Shown one piece after another: positions 25,948 through 35,167 of a DNA stretch of 64,000 bases (positions are counted from its first letter, which is position 1; each line of letters begins with the position of its first letter). Under the pieces are notes generated by a model. That model searched no databases, was not told where the DNA came from, and saw only the letters and a list, made by a program, of their open reading frames with translations. The position numbers and the translations under genes were made by a program. This stretch comes from Dinoroseobacter sp049800775 (GTDB taxonomy: Bacteria > Pseudomonadota > Alphaproteobacteria > Rhodobacterales > Rhodobacteraceae): positions 62,001-126,000 of the forward strand of contig NZ_JBNAFR010000007.1 in NCBI RefSeq assembly GCF_049800775.1, written 5' to 3'.

Positions 25948-26850
25948 CTACTCGTCGACATCCCGTTTTGCGCGCCGATAGGCGATGACTTCCTCGGCCA
26001 CGAAGTCGCGAAACGCCTCGATTCGCTTGGAGTGGCGAAGCTCCTCGGGATAGGCGAGAAAGACCGGGACATCGCTGCTTTCAAAGTCGGGGATGACCTG
26101 TTCGAGCTGCGGAAAATCGGTGACGAGGTAATCTGGCAGCACCCCGATCCCGAGGTCGTTGATCACCGCCTGCAGCACCCCGAAATAGTTGTTCACCATC
26201 AGCGAGTGGGTGACATCGTTGTTGAAGATCTCGCGCACGAGCAGCCCGCCCGCGCTGACCTGGGCGCTGTCGCTGTTCTGGCAGATGATCCGATGGTCCG
26301 AGATGTCGCTGATCTTTGACGGGCGGCCATTGCGCGCCAGATAGCTCGGCGACGCATAGAGCCGCATGCGGATCGTCATCAGCTTCTTGCGGATCAGATC
26401 CGCCTGGCTCGGCTCTTTCATGCGGATGGCCACATCGGCCTCGCGCATGGGCAGGTCGAGCACGCGCTCTTCGAGCATCAGATCCACGTTGAGGTCCGGG
26501 TAGCGCTCATAGAGCCGCGAAAGGCGCGGAGCGAGCCAGAGAGAGCCGAACCCGATCGTGGTGGTCACACGGAGCTGGCCAAAAACCTCTTCCTCGCTGT
26601 CCCGGATCCGGGCCGAGGCGGCCTCGAGCCGTTTGGACATGGCTGCCGTGGCATCGAACAAAAGCTCGCCCTGTTCGGTCAGGATCAGACCACGCGCATG
26701 GCGGTGAAAGAGGATCGTGTTGAGGCTTTCCTCAAGGGCGCGGATCTGGCGGCTGACGGCCGATTGGCTCAGATGCAGGGAATCGCCCGCATGTGTCAGG
26801 CTGCCCGCATCCGCGACCGCGTGGAAGATCCGCAGTTTGTCCCAATCCAT
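25948..26850 (-). CDS. LysR-family transcriptional regulator
   Basis: The 300-residue protein has an N-terminal winged helix-turn-helix (LRIFHAVADAGSLTHAGDSL, then QSAVSRQIRALEESL, about 6-62) and a periplasmic-binding-like effector domain (about 90-290). It is divergent from the indolepyruvate oxidoreductase gene, with a perfect dyad operator containing T-N11-A in the shared 154-nt region, the classic arrangement for a LysR regulator controlling its neighbour. The start is ATG 26850. The inducer is unknown; an aromatic keto acid would be logical. Confidence 0.9.
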   Translation of the reverse strand: MDWDKLRIFHAVADAGSLTHAGDSLHLSQSAVSRQIRALEESLNTILFHRHARGLILTEQGELLFDATAAMSKRLEAASARIRDSEEEVFGQLRVTTTIGFGSLWLAPRLSRLYERYPDLNVDLMLEERVLDLPMREADVAIRMKEPSQADLIRKKLMTIRMRLYASPSYLARNGRPSKISDISDHRIICQNSDSAQVSAGGLLVREIFNNDVTHSLMVNNYFGVLQAVINDLGIGVLPDYLVTDFPQLEQVIPDFESSDVPVFLAYPEELRHSKRIEAFRDFVAEEVIAYRRAKRDVDE

Positions 26851-26944
26851 GGTCCGATAATGTCCCTGTGAGTTGCATTTTGCGCTAACAGTTACCCGCA
26901 AGGGGGCTCTGCGCGCAATGAAGTCTTTGGCGCGAAATTGATTT

Positions 26945-26969
26945 TGTAGGTCAGGAATTTTGACCTACA
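26945..26969. promoter_or_regulatory. Perfect dyad operator upstream of the oxidoreductase gene
   Basis: TGTAGGTCA-GGAATTT-TGACCTACA is an exact 9-7-9 inverted repeat centred 48 nt before the ATG at 27005. It contains the T-N11-A core expected of LysR-family sites and lies between the divergent LysR and oxidoreductase genes. Confidence 0.7.
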
Positions 26970-27004
26970 TTAATGTCAGCTTTGACCGTCTGGGAGGGTT
27001 CGCG

Positions 27005-30000
27005 ATGAGTTTGCTTGAGGTTCACCTGTCCGATCGTCTGGATCTGGAGGCGTCGCCCGTGCTGCTGAATGGCACGCAGGCACTGGTCCGGCTGACCCTG
27101 ATGCAGGCCGCGCGGGACCGCGCCGCGGGGCTCGACACCGCGGGTTACGTGACCGGCTATCGCGGCTCACCGCTGGGCGCGGTGGATCAGCAGATGGGCC
27201 AGAATATCGATACGCTGCGTGCGGCCGGGATCGAATTTGAGCCCGGTCTCAACGAAGATCTGGCCGCCACGGCGGTCTGGGGCACCCAACAGGCCGAGCT
27301 GCGCGGCGAGGGGCGGCATGATGGCGTCTTTGGCATGTGGTATGGCAAGGGGCCCGGCGTGGACCGCACGGGCGATGTCATGAAGCACGCCAATCTCGCG
27401 GGCACGTCGCCCAATGGCGGTGTGATTTTCGTGATGGGGGATGACCACACGGGCGAAAGCTCCACCACCTGCCACCAGTCGGAATTCGCGTTGCTCGATG
27501 CCTATATGCCGGTTCTGTCACCTGCGGGCGTGCAGGAGATCCTGGATTACGGCCTCTTCGGCTGGGCGCTTAGCCGCTATGCCGGGGTCTGGGTCGGGCT
27601 GAAGGCCATGAAGGACACGGTGGAGGCAACGGCGGTGGTGGATGGCCGCGCGGATCGGATGCGATTCGTGACGCCGGATTTCGCCATGCCCGAGGGTGGT
27701 CTGAACATTCGGCTGGTGGATGGCTGGACTCAGCAGGAAGAACGGCTGATCTCGCAAAAGCGCTATGCCGCTGAGGCGTTTGGCCATGCCAACCGGATCG
27801 ACAAGCGGGTGCTCGGCAAGCCGGGGGCCAAGATCGGGTTCGTGGCGGCGGGCAAGAACTGGCTCGATCTGAGCCATGCCATGGATCTTCTTGGCATCGA
27901 TGCGGCGCGGGCCGAGGCGCTCGGCGTGACCACCTACAAGGTCGGCATGACATGGCCGCTCGATCGCAAGGGGTTCCTCGGCTGGGCCGAGGGGCTGGAC
28001 CTGATCGTGGTGGTCGAGGAAAAGCGCAAGCTGCTGGAGGTGCAGGTCAAGGAGACGATCTTCAACGACCGGCGCGGGCGGCGGGTCTATGGCGGCGAGA
28101 AGGCCCCGGGCGAGGTTCTCTTCCCGGCCTATGGCGCACTCGACCCGGTGACGATTGCCGAGACCCTCGGGCAGGTCCTGATCGAGGAGGGGCGCGGCTC
28201 GGAAGCGCTGGAGGGCGCGCTCGCCCGCCTGACCGAGGCCAAGCGCGCGGACAATGCAGCGGATCTGGCCCAGCGGACGCCCTATTTCTGCTCGGGCTGC
28301 CCGCACAATACGTCGACCAAGGTGCCCGAGGGGGCCCATGCCTTTGCCGGGATCGGCTGCCACTACATGGCGCTCTGGATGGATCGAGATACGGCCGGGT
28401 TCACCCATATGGGCGGCGAGGGGGCTAACTGGATCGGGGAGGGCAAATTCTCGACCCGCGATCACGTGTTCCAGAATATCGGCGACGGGACCTATAACCA
28501 TTCGGGCATTCAGGCGATCCGTGCGGCCCATGCGGCCCATGCCAACATCACTTACAAGATCCTGTTCAACGACGCGGTGGCGATGACCGGCGGGCAGACC
28601 AATGATGGCGGGCTCGATGCCGCGCGCATCGCATGGGAGCTCAAGGGGATTGGCCTGCGCCATATCCACATCGTCTATGATGAGAAGGAAGAGATCGATT
28701 TCTCGGCCTTTCCCGGCGATCTGCCCCGCAGCGGCCGGGACGACCTGATGGCGGTGCAGGAGGATCTGGCCAAGACCAAGGGCGTTTCCGCGATCCTCTA
28801 TATCCAGACCTGCGCCGCCGAAAAGCGTCGGCGTCGCAAGCGCGGGCTCTTTCCCGATCCGGACAAGCGGGTCTTCATCAACACGGATGTCTGCGAGGGC
28901 TGCGGTGATTGCGGGGTGCAGTCCAACTGCGTGGCCATCGTCCCGGAAGAGACCGAGCTGGGCCGCAAACGGGCGGTGGATCAATCCGCCTGCAACAAGG
29001 ATTTCAGCTGCCTCAAGGGGTTCTGCCCCTCTTTTGTCACGGTCGAGGGCGCCACCCTGCGCAAGGCGGCGACTGCCGAGGTCGAGACCGGCGTGCTGCC
29101 CGAACCGGTGCTGCCCGCGATCTCGGGGACCCACAACCTGCTGATCACCGGGGTTGGTGGCATGGGCGTGGTGACCATCGGGGCCACGCTCGCCATGGCC
29201 GCGCGGCTCGAGGGGAAGGGCGTCGGCATGATGGAGATGGCCGGTCTCGCCCAGAAGGGCGGCGCGGTACAGATCCACTGCCGGATCGCGGACCGCCCCG
29301 AAGACATCACGGCAGTTCGCGTCTCGGTGGGCGAAGCGGACGGGGTGATTGGCGGCGATCTGGTGGTCACGGCCAGCGGCAAGGTACAGGGCATGATGAC
29401 CCAGGACCGGACCCGCGCAGTGGTCAACAGCCACGAGATTGTGACCGGCAATTTCACCCGGGATCGGGAGTTCCGCATCCCCGGCGCGGACCTGCAGGTC
29501 TCGTTGCAGGCGCGGCTGGGGGCGGAGGGCGTGGACTTCTTCGACAGCTCCGCATTGGCGCGCAAGCTTCTGGGGGACTCAATCTTTTCGAACATGCTCA
29601 TGACGGGCGCCGCTTGGCAGCGCGGGTTGATCCCGCTCAGCCGGGACGCGATCCTGCGGGCGATCGAGCTCAACGGTGCGGCGGTGGAGCGGAACAAAAC
29701 CGCCTTTGACTATGGCCGCTGGGCTGTGCTGAACCCCGACGCGGCGGCGCGCTTGCTGAGCGCAGAGGTGGTGGCGCGGCCCAAGACCCTCGCCGAAAAG
29801 ATCGCCTTTCGCGAAGAGCATCTGCGCCATTATCAGTCCGCGCGTCTGGCCCGGAAGTACCGCCGCGCGGTCGATGCGGTTGCCGATCCCGCGCTGCAGG
29901 AGGTTGTCGCGCTCAACTACCACAAGGTCTTGAGCTACAAGGATGAATACGAGGTCGCGCGGCTTCTGCGCGAGACTGCCGCCAAGGCGGCGGACAGCTT

Positions 30001-30412
30001 CGACGGGGATCTCAAGCTGACCTATCATCTGGCACCGCCGCTCCTGTCGCGGACGGGCAAGGATGGGCGCCCGGTCAAGCGCGCCTTTGGGGCATGGATC
30101 GAAAAACTCTATGGGCCGCTCGCGGCGATGAAGATCCTGCGGGGCACACCGCTGGATCCATTCGGCTATACCGAAGAGCGGCGGCGGGAGCGGGCCTTGA
30201 TCAAGCTTTACGAGGCGGATCTGGCCAAGGTGCAGGCGGGGCTGAGCCCGGCGCGGGCCGATGCGGCGGCGGCCCTGTTGGGCTGGCCGGATATGGTGCG
30301 CGGTTTCGGGCCGGTGAAGGCGCAGGCCGAGACCGCCATGCGCGCCCGTCGCGAAGAGCTCTGGCTGGCTTTTGAGGCGGCGGAAACCGGGATGGCCCAA
30401 GCTGCGGAATAA
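27005..30412 (+). CDS. Indolepyruvate:ferredoxin oxidoreductase, fused subunits
   Basis: The 1,135-residue protein fuses the alpha-type (pyrimidine-binding/TPP) and beta/gamma-type parts of 2-oxoacid:ferredoxin oxidoreductases. Visible are the N-terminal pyrimidine domain (YVTGYRGSPLGAVDQQM), a TPP region around CSGCPHNTSTKVPEGAHAFA (about 429), a cysteine-rich cluster (CEGCGDCGVQSNC and CNKDFSCLKGFC, about 630-675), and the gamma domain beginning LLITGVGGMGVVTIG (about 712). It would decarboxylate aryl or branched 2-oxo acids to acyl-CoA, reducing ferredoxin. The start is ATG 27005 behind GGGAGG. Substrate range is inferred from family only. Confidence 0.92.
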   Translation: MSLLEVHLSDRLDLEASPVLLNGTQALVRLTLMQAARDRAAGLDTAGYVTGYRGSPLGAVDQQMGQNIDTLRAAGIEFEPGLNEDLAATAVWGTQQAELRGEGRHDGVFGMWYGKGPGVDRTGDVMKHANLAGTSPNGGVIFVMGDDHTGESSTTCHQSEFALLDAYMPVLSPAGVQEILDYGLFGWALSRYAGVWVGLKAMKDTVEATAVVDGRADRMRFVTPDFAMPEGGLNIRLVDGWTQQEERLISQKRYAAEAFGHANRIDKRVLGKPGAKIGFVAAGKNWLDLSHAMDLLGIDAARAEALGVTTYKVGMTWPLDRKGFLGWAEGLDLIVVVEEKRKLLEVQVKETIFNDRRGRRVYGGEKAPGEVLFPAYGALDPVTIAETLGQVLIEEGRGSEALEGALARLTEAKRADNAADLAQRTPYFCSGCPHNTSTKVPEGAHAFAGIGCHYMALWMDRDTAGFTHMGGEGANWIGEGKFSTRDHVFQNIGDGTYNHSGIQAIRAAHAAHANITYKILFNDAVAMTGGQTNDGGLDAARIAWELKGIGLRHIHIVYDEKEEIDFSAFPGDLPRSGRDDLMAVQEDLAKTKGVSAILYIQTCAAEKRRRRKRGLFPDPDKRVFINTDVCEGCGDCGVQSNCVAIVPEETELGRKRAVDQSACNKDFSCLKGFCPSFVTVEGATLRKAATAEVETGVLPEPVLPAISGTHNLLITGVGGMGVVTIGATLAMAARLEGKGVGMMEMAGLAQKGGAVQIHCRIADRPEDITAVRVSVGEADGVIGGDLVVTASGKVQGMMTQDRTRAVVNSHEIVTGNFTRDREFRIPGADLQVSLQARLGAEGVDFFDSSALARKLLGDSIFSNMLMTGAAWQRGLIPLSRDAILRAIELNGAAVERNKTAFDYGRWAVLNPDAAARLLSAEVVARPKTLAEKIAFREEHLRHYQSARLARKYRRAVDAVADPALQEVVALNYHKVLSYKDEYEVARLLRETAAKAADSFDGDLKLTYHLAPPLLSRTGKDGRPVKRAFGAWIEKLYGPLAAMKILRGTPLDPFGYTEERRRERALIKLYEADLAKVQAGLSPARADAAAALLGWPDMVRGFGPVKAQAETAMRARREELWLAFEAAETGMAQAAE

Positions 30413-30470
30413 GCTTGGAGCTGTCCGCCCAGTTGCGGTACAGGAAACGTCAGATCCAGTGGAGCCTGCC

Positions 30471-31349
30471 ATGTCCACATCGCGCGAAGTGGCCCGTGAA
30501 ATCAGTTATGCGTCCTCGGCCCAGTCGAAAGTGGGGCGGGCCCTGATCCGTGTGACGGAGAATGCCACGGGGCGGCTGCGTCTGATCGAACAGGCGGCGG
30601 GCTATGAGCACGAAGTCGCGGCGGGACGCAATTTCTGGGATGTGATGGCCGAGCGCTACAAGCTGTCGCTTGAGGTGATCGGCGGCAGTCTGAGCAATAT
30701 CCCGTCCGAGGGGCCGCTCGTACTGATCGCGAACCATCCCTACGGTATTCTCGACGGGCTGATCCTGGGCCAGATCCTGAGCCACCGGCGGGACGCCTAT
30801 CGGATCCTCGCCCATCAGGTATTTCGCAAGGCGCGCGACCTCGAAAAGATCATCCTGCCCATCAGCTTCGATGAGACGAAGGAGGCCATCGCGCTCAACA
30901 TCGCCACGCGGAAAGAGGCGCTCTCTTTCCTCGATGGCGGCGGGGCCATCGGGATCTTTCCCGGCGGCACGGTGAGCACCTCGGCCACGCCCTTTGGCTA
31001 CCCGATGGATCCGGGCTGGCGCAGCTTCACCGCGCGGATGATCGCGAAGTCCGAGGCGACCGTGGTCCCGATCTTTTTCGAGGGGCACAACTCGCGGCTG
31101 TTCCAGCTGGCGAGCCATCTGCATGCAAATCTGCGTACGGCCCTTCTGATCAAGGAGTTCAAGGCCCGGGTCGGCGGCCCGGTACGGATCGTGGTGGGTG
31201 AGCCGTTGGGGCGCGACGCACTGGCGCCGTATCTGTCAAATCCCAAGGGAATGATGGACTTTCTGCGCGAGGAGACCTATCGCTTGTCGCCACAGCCGTT
31301 GCTGGAGCACGGCTATGGGCATGAATTCGAAGACAAGCACAGGATCTGA
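30471..31349 (+). CDS. Lysophospholipid acyltransferase-family protein
   Basis: The 292-residue PlsC-type acyltransferase has the catalytic HX4D motif in ANHPYGILDG (about 86-95) and the substrate-binding FPGGT (about 163). It would acylate a lyso-lipid, or possibly lyso-ornithine lipid, at the inner membrane. No membrane helix is obvious, as in several family members. Its stop overlaps murI by one base (TGATG), so the two genes are translationally linked. Start ATG 30471 (MSTSREVARE). Confidence 0.88.
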   Translation: MSTSREVAREISYASSAQSKVGRALIRVTENATGRLRLIEQAAGYEHEVAAGRNFWDVMAERYKLSLEVIGGSLSNIPSEGPLVLIANHPYGILDGLILGQILSHRRDAYRILAHQVFRKARDLEKIILPISFDETKEAIALNIATRKEALSFLDGGGAIGIFPGGTVSTSATPFGYPMDPGWRSFTARMIAKSEATVVPIFFEGHNSRLFQLASHLHANLRTALLIKEFKARVGGPVRIVVGEPLGRDALAPYLSNPKGMMDFLREETYRLSPQPLLEHGYGHEFEDKHRI

Positions 31350-32179
31350 TGGCAGTCGGTGTATTCGATAGCGGCCTTGGAGGGCTGACGGTGCTGGACG
31401 CCGTGTCCCGGCGTCTGCCGGAGGTGCCGTTCGTCTATTTCGGCGACAACAAGCACGCGCCTTATGGCGTGCGCGACGCGGACAATGTCTATGACCTGAC
31501 GACCCATGCGGTAGAAAAGCTCTGGGATGAGGGCTGCGATCTGGTCATTCTGGCCTGCAACACCGCCTCGGCGGCCGCCCTGCGCCGCATGCAGGAGAGC
31601 TGGATCCCCGAGGACAAGCGGGTGCTGGGCGTGTTCGTCCCGCTGATCGAGGCCCTGACCGAGCGGCAATGGGGCGACAACTCCCCCCCGCGCGAGGTGG
31701 CCGTGAAGCATGTGGCGCTTTTTGCGACGCCAGCGACCGTGTCGAGCCGGGCGTTCCAGCGGGAGCTGGCCTTTCGCGCCATCGGTGTGGATGTGGAGGC
31801 GCAGCCCTGTGGCGGGTTGGTCGATGCCATCGAAGACGGGGACATGATCCTCGCCGAGGCGCTGGTGCGGTCCCATGTGGAGGCTCTCAAGCGGCGCATG
31901 CCCCATCCGGAGGCGGCGATCCTTGGGTGCACCCATTACCCGCTCATGCAGGAGATCTTTCAGGACGCTCTGGGCGCAGATGTGAAAGTCTATAGCCAGG
32001 CGAACCTTGTGGCCGAGAGCCTTGCGGACTACCTGCAGCGGCGTCCCGAGATGCTGGGCGCGGGGCAGGCGTCGGGCTTCCTGACCACCGGGGACATCCA
32101 ATCGGTGTCCAACAAGGCCACGCAATTCCTCCGACGCAAGATCGAGTTTCGCGCGGCTGAGCCCGCAGCCTCCATCTAA
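31349..32179 (+). CDS. murI: Glutamate racemase
   Basis: The 276-residue enzyme interconverts L- and D-glutamate for peptidoglycan. It has the N-terminal GVFDSGLGGLTVLDA and the two catalytic cysteines in LACNTAS (about 70) and LGCTHYP (about 192). Length is normal. Overlaps the acyltransferase gene by one base and precedes argC by 26 nt. Confidence 0.96.
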   Translation: MAVGVFDSGLGGLTVLDAVSRRLPEVPFVYFGDNKHAPYGVRDADNVYDLTTHAVEKLWDEGCDLVILACNTASAAALRRMQESWIPEDKRVLGVFVPLIEALTERQWGDNSPPREVAVKHVALFATPATVSSRAFQRELAFRAIGVDVEAQPCGGLVDAIEDGDMILAEALVRSHVEALKRRMPHPEAAILGCTHYPLMQEIFQDALGADVKVYSQANLVAESLADYLQRRPEMLGAGQASGFLTTGDIQSVSNKATQFLRRKIEFRAAEPAASI

Positions 32180-32205
32180 GTCCTATCGCCAGTCAGAGAC
32201 CACCC

Positions 32206-33231
32206 ATGTTCAATATCGCTATCCTCGGGGCGTCCGGTTACACCGGCGCCGAGCTCGTTCGTCTGATCGCCACCCACCCGCAAATGCGCATCACGGCCCT
32301 GTCCGCGGACCGCAAGGCGGGGCAGGCCATGGGGACGGTGTTTCCCCATCTGCGCCATCTGGATCTGCCGGATCTGGTCAAGATCGACGCCATCGATTTC
32401 GCGGCTGTGGACCTCGTCTTCTGTGCGCTGCCCCATGCCACCAGCCAGGCGGTGATCGCGACATTGCCGACCACCGTGAAGATCGTGGATCTGTCGGCGG
32501 ATTTCCGGCTGCGCGACCCGGAGGCCTATGCCAAATGGTATGGCGGGGCCCATGACGCGCTCGATCTGCAGAAGGAGGCGGTTTACGGCCTGACGGAATT
32601 CTACCGGTCCCAGATCCGCGATGCGCGGCTCGTGGCGGGGACGGGTTGCAATGCGGCGACCGGCCAATACGCCCTGCGACCCCTTATCGCGGCTGGCGTG
32701 ATCGACCTCGACGAGATCATCATCGACCTGAAAACCGGGGTCTCCGGGGCGGGGCGCTCCCTCAAGGAGAACCTGCTGCATGCGGAGCTCTCCGAAGGCT
32801 CCCACGCCTATGCGGTGGGGGGGACGCACCGGCATCTGGGCGAGTTCGATCAGGAGTTCTCCGAGATTGCAGGGCGCCCGGTCCATGTGCAGTTCACGCC
32901 GCATTTGTTGCCTGCAAACAGGGGGATACTGGCCACTGTTTATGTAAAGGGAGAGGCGTCCGAGGTCTATGACGCGCTGGCTGACGCCTATGAGGACGAA
33001 CCCTTTGTCGTGGTTCTGCCGGAGGGGGAGCATCCGTCCACACGCCATGTGCGCGGTTCGAATTTCGTCCATATCGGGGTGGTCGCGGACCGGCTGCCGG
33101 GGCGGGTCGTGGTGATCGCGGCGCTCGACAACCTGACCAAGGGCAGCTCGGGGCAGGCGTTGCAGAACGCCAACCTGATGTTAGATATTGAAGAGACGAC
33201 GGGCCTCATGCTGGCGCCCGTCTTTCCTTGA
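32206..33231 (+). CDS. argC: N-acetyl-gamma-glutamyl-phosphate reductase
   Basis: The 341-residue enzyme carries out the NADPH-dependent third step of arginine synthesis. It has the Rossmann motif ILGASGYTGAELVRLIATHP (about 4-23) and the catalytic cysteine in AGTGCNAAT (about 149). Downstream is ccmE, the common Rhodobacterales order. Confidence 0.97.
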   Translation: MFNIAILGASGYTGAELVRLIATHPQMRITALSADRKAGQAMGTVFPHLRHLDLPDLVKIDAIDFAAVDLVFCALPHATSQAVIATLPTTVKIVDLSADFRLRDPEAYAKWYGGAHDALDLQKEAVYGLTEFYRSQIRDARLVAGTGCNAATGQYALRPLIAAGVIDLDEIIIDLKTGVSGAGRSLKENLLHAELSEGSHAYAVGGTHRHLGEFDQEFSEIAGRPVHVQFTPHLLPANRGILATVYVKGEASEVYDALADAYEDEPFVVVLPEGEHPSTRHVRGSNFVHIGVVADRLPGRVVVIAALDNLTKGSSGQALQNANLMLDIEETTGLMLAPVFP

Positions 33232-33257
33232 CGCGCCCCTGATCAGCGGAGGCCACC

Positions 33258-33737
33258 ATGCGTGGATTGAAGAAGAAGCGCCGGATCCAGATTCTCGCCA
33301 TCGCGGCGGTGGCCCTTGCCGTGTCGACGGCGCTGATCGGCTATGCCATGCGCGACGGGATCAACTTCTTTCGGTCGCCCAGTCAGGTGGCCGAAGCCCC
33401 GCCGCCCGAGAGCGAGGTGTTCCGCATCGGCGGTCTGGTCGAAGTGGGCACGCTGGTACGCGGCACCTCCGAGACGATCACCTTCAATGTGACCGATGGC
33501 GGCGCCTCGGTGCCGGTGAGCTATACGGGCGTTCTGCCGGATCTCTTTGGTGAGAACGAGGGCACCGTGGCCACGGGCTCGCTGCGGGACGGGGTATTCG
33601 TCGCGACCGAGGTTCTGGCGCGCCATGACGAGACCTACATGCCCAAAGAGGTGATCGACGCGCTCAAAGAGCAGGGCGTCTATCAGGACCCCACCGCCAG
33701 CAGCGGCGAGGGCTACGGCACGACCAGCGGCTCCTGA
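33258..33737 (+). CDS. ccmE: Cytochrome c maturation heme chaperone CcmE
   Basis: The 159-residue protein has an N-terminal membrane anchor (IQILAIAAVALAVSTALIGY, about 10-29) and an OB-fold domain with the heme-attachment motif LARHDETYMP (histidine about 121, tyrosine four residues on). It carries heme in the periplasm to the CcmF/H lyase. RBS GGAGG precedes the ATG. No ccmF or ccmH follows; a lysis cassette does. Confidence 0.96.
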   Translation: MRGLKKKRRIQILAIAAVALAVSTALIGYAMRDGINFFRSPSQVAEAPPPESEVFRIGGLVEVGTLVRGTSETITFNVTDGGASVPVSYTGVLPDLFGENEGTVATGSLRDGVFVATEVLARHDETYMPKEVIDALKEQGVYQDPTASSGEGYGTTSGS

Positions 33738-33812
33738 GCCTCGCTTCGCGCGCCCGTGCAACGGCCAGCGCGCGGAGAGGTTTATAGAAATTAACCACTC
33801 TCGCTGACTCTT

Positions 33813-33836
33813 CCTGCAAGTTTTAACAAGTGCAGG
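33813..33836 (+). promoter_or_regulatory. Inverted repeat overlapping the endolysin ribosome site
   Basis: CCTGCA (33813-33818) and TGCAGG (33831-33836) flank a 12-nt loop. The 3' arm contains half of the AGGAGG Shine-Dalgarno (33834-33839) for the endolysin GTG. In RNA this would partly hide the ribosome site; as DNA it could be an operator. Confidence 0.45.
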
Positions 33837-33846
33837 AGGGCATGCT

Positions 33847-34458
33847 GTGCGCGATGTCCAACAACTCGCCCGCGAGATCGTCTCCCGCGAAGGGGGCTAT
33901 GTGAACGACCCCGATGATCCGGGCGGGGCCACAAATTTCGGGGTCACGATCCACACCATGCGCCGTCTCGGGCTTGACCTGACCGGTGACGGGGCCGTGA
34001 CCTCCGCCGATGTGCGCGCCCTGAGCGAGGCGCAGGCGATCGAGATCTTCATCACCCGCTATTTCAACGCGCCGCGGTTGGGGCTCTTGCCCGAGGCGCT
34101 GCATGCGACGGTGTTTGACATGTATGTCAACGCTGGCAGCAACGCGATCAAGATCCTCCAGCGGCTCTTGCGGGATATGGGGCTAGACGTGGCTGTGGAC
34201 GGCGTGATGGGGCCCCAGACGGCCAAGGCCGCCCATGCGGCCCATGACGCGGCCCCGTCACATCTGGTCGACGCCTATGGGATTGCCCGGCGGAACTATT
34301 ACTACCGGATTGGCGACGGGCGCGCGGCCTCGCGGAAATACGCGCGGCGCCGGGATGGCGGCAAGGGCGGCTGGATCACCCGCGCCGAAGAGTTCATCTC
34401 GCCGCGCTTTCACCTGACGGAGGCCGAGCATCGCGCTCGGGTCGCGGCATGGGCGTGA
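33847..34458 (+). CDS. GH108-family endolysin (gene-transfer-agent type)
   Basis: The 203-residue muramidase-type enzyme has the GH108 N-terminal EGGYVNDPDDPGGATNFGVT (catalytic Glu about 15), then a peptidoglycan-binding C-terminal region (NRNYYYRI-type, here RRNYYYRIGDGRAAS). It has no signal peptide, so it needs a holin to cross the membrane. GTG start behind a perfect AGGAGG. The next gene overlaps by 10 nt and encodes the holin. In Rhodobacter capsulatus an unlinked GH108 endolysin and holin pair releases the gene transfer agent, and this pair looks equivalent. Confidence 0.9.
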   Translation: MRDVQQLAREIVSREGGYVNDPDDPGGATNFGVTIHTMRRLGLDLTGDGAVTSADVRALSEAQAIEIFITRYFNAPRLGLLPEALHATVFDMYVNAGSNAIKILQRLLRDMGLDVAVDGVMGPQTAKAAHAAHDAAPSHLVDAYGIARRNYYYRIGDGRAASRKYARRRDGGKGGWITRAEEFISPRFHLTEAEHRARVAAWA

Positions 34459-34964
34459 TCGAGCGGCTGTTCAGCTTCGTCTTCGGCGATGGCAGCAAGG
34501 CCGTCAAAGAGACGATCGAGATCTTTCGCGAGAATGCCGAGGCCGGGGCAGAGCGCGAGCATGCCCTGACCACGGGCGCGCTGGCGCAGTTCGCCTCGGA
34601 ATTCGCCCATAGCCGCGCGAGCCGGTTTGACCGTGTGATTGACGGGCTCAACCGGGTGCCGCGCCCGGCGCTGGCCTTCGGAACGCTGGGGCTCTTTGTG
34701 TCGGCCATGGCGGATCCCGCGTGGTTCGCTGCCCGGATGGAGGGGATGGCGCTTGTGCCCGAGCCGCTCTGGTGGCTGCTGGGGGCGATCGTGTCCTTCT
34801 ATTTCGGCGCGCGGCATCAGTCGAAATCCCAGGATTTCCAGAAATCCATCACCAAGACCGTGGCGCTCGCCAAGGCAGCACGCCCGCCCGCGCCGGCGGC
34901 CCCTCAAGAGGCCGCAGAGCCCGAGGTCAACGCCGCCCTTGCCGAGTGGAGGGCCCAATCATGA
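34449..34964 (+). CDS. GTA-type 3TM holin
   Basis: The 171-residue protein has hydrophobic segments near 74-88 and 106-121, with a further amphipathic part at the N-terminus (MGVIERLFSFVFGDGSKAVK), and a charged Ala/Pro-rich tail. It matches the layout of the GTA holin family (Pfam GTA_holin_3TM). It would permeabilise the inner membrane for the endolysin. Overlaps the endolysin by 10 nt and the next gene by 4 nt (ATGA). Confidence 0.85.
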   Translation: MGVIERLFSFVFGDGSKAVKETIEIFRENAEAGAEREHALTTGALAQFASEFAHSRASRFDRVIDGLNRVPRPALAFGTLGLFVSAMADPAWFAARMEGMALVPEPLWWLLGAIVSFYFGARHQSKSQDFQKSITKTVALAKAARPPAPAAPQEAAEPEVNAALAEWRAQS

Positions 34965-35167
34965 ACGAGGATTGGGCGCGCAGCATCGAGAACCGGCTCA
35001 ACATCCTCGAGACGCGCAATGCGGTCGAGGAGGTCCACCGGATCAATGTCGAGAGCCGCCTCACGGCCATAGAGGACACGCTGAAATGGCTGGTGCGGCT
35101 GATCATCGGGGCGTTCCTGCTGGCCCTGTTGGCCTATGCCCTGAAGGGAGGGTTTCTCCATGGCTAG
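34961..35167 (+). CDS. XhlA-like coiled-coil/membrane protein
   Basis: A 68-residue protein: a predicted coiled coil at about 8-42 (IENRLNILETRNAVEEVHRI) followed by one membrane segment (LVRLIIGAFLLALLAYAL, 44-61). This is the architecture of XhlA-type phage lysis accessory proteins. It starts inside the holin stop (ATGA) and overlaps the next gene by 8 nt, so all four cassette genes are one translationally coupled unit. Confidence 0.75.
   Translation: MNEDWARSIENRLNILETRNAVEEVHRINVESRLTAIEDTLKWLVRLIIGAFLLALLAYALKGGFLHG

Noticed and set aside
26878..26889. TTTTGCGCTAAC, a partial match to the edd operator in the LysR/oxidoreductase gap
   Set aside because: Only one half is good, no promoter overlaps it, and a much better LysR dyad is present in the same gap.
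27518..29434. 638-codon open frame antisense to the oxidoreductase gene
   Set aside because: Same high-GC shadow effect; the sense frame has full domain content.
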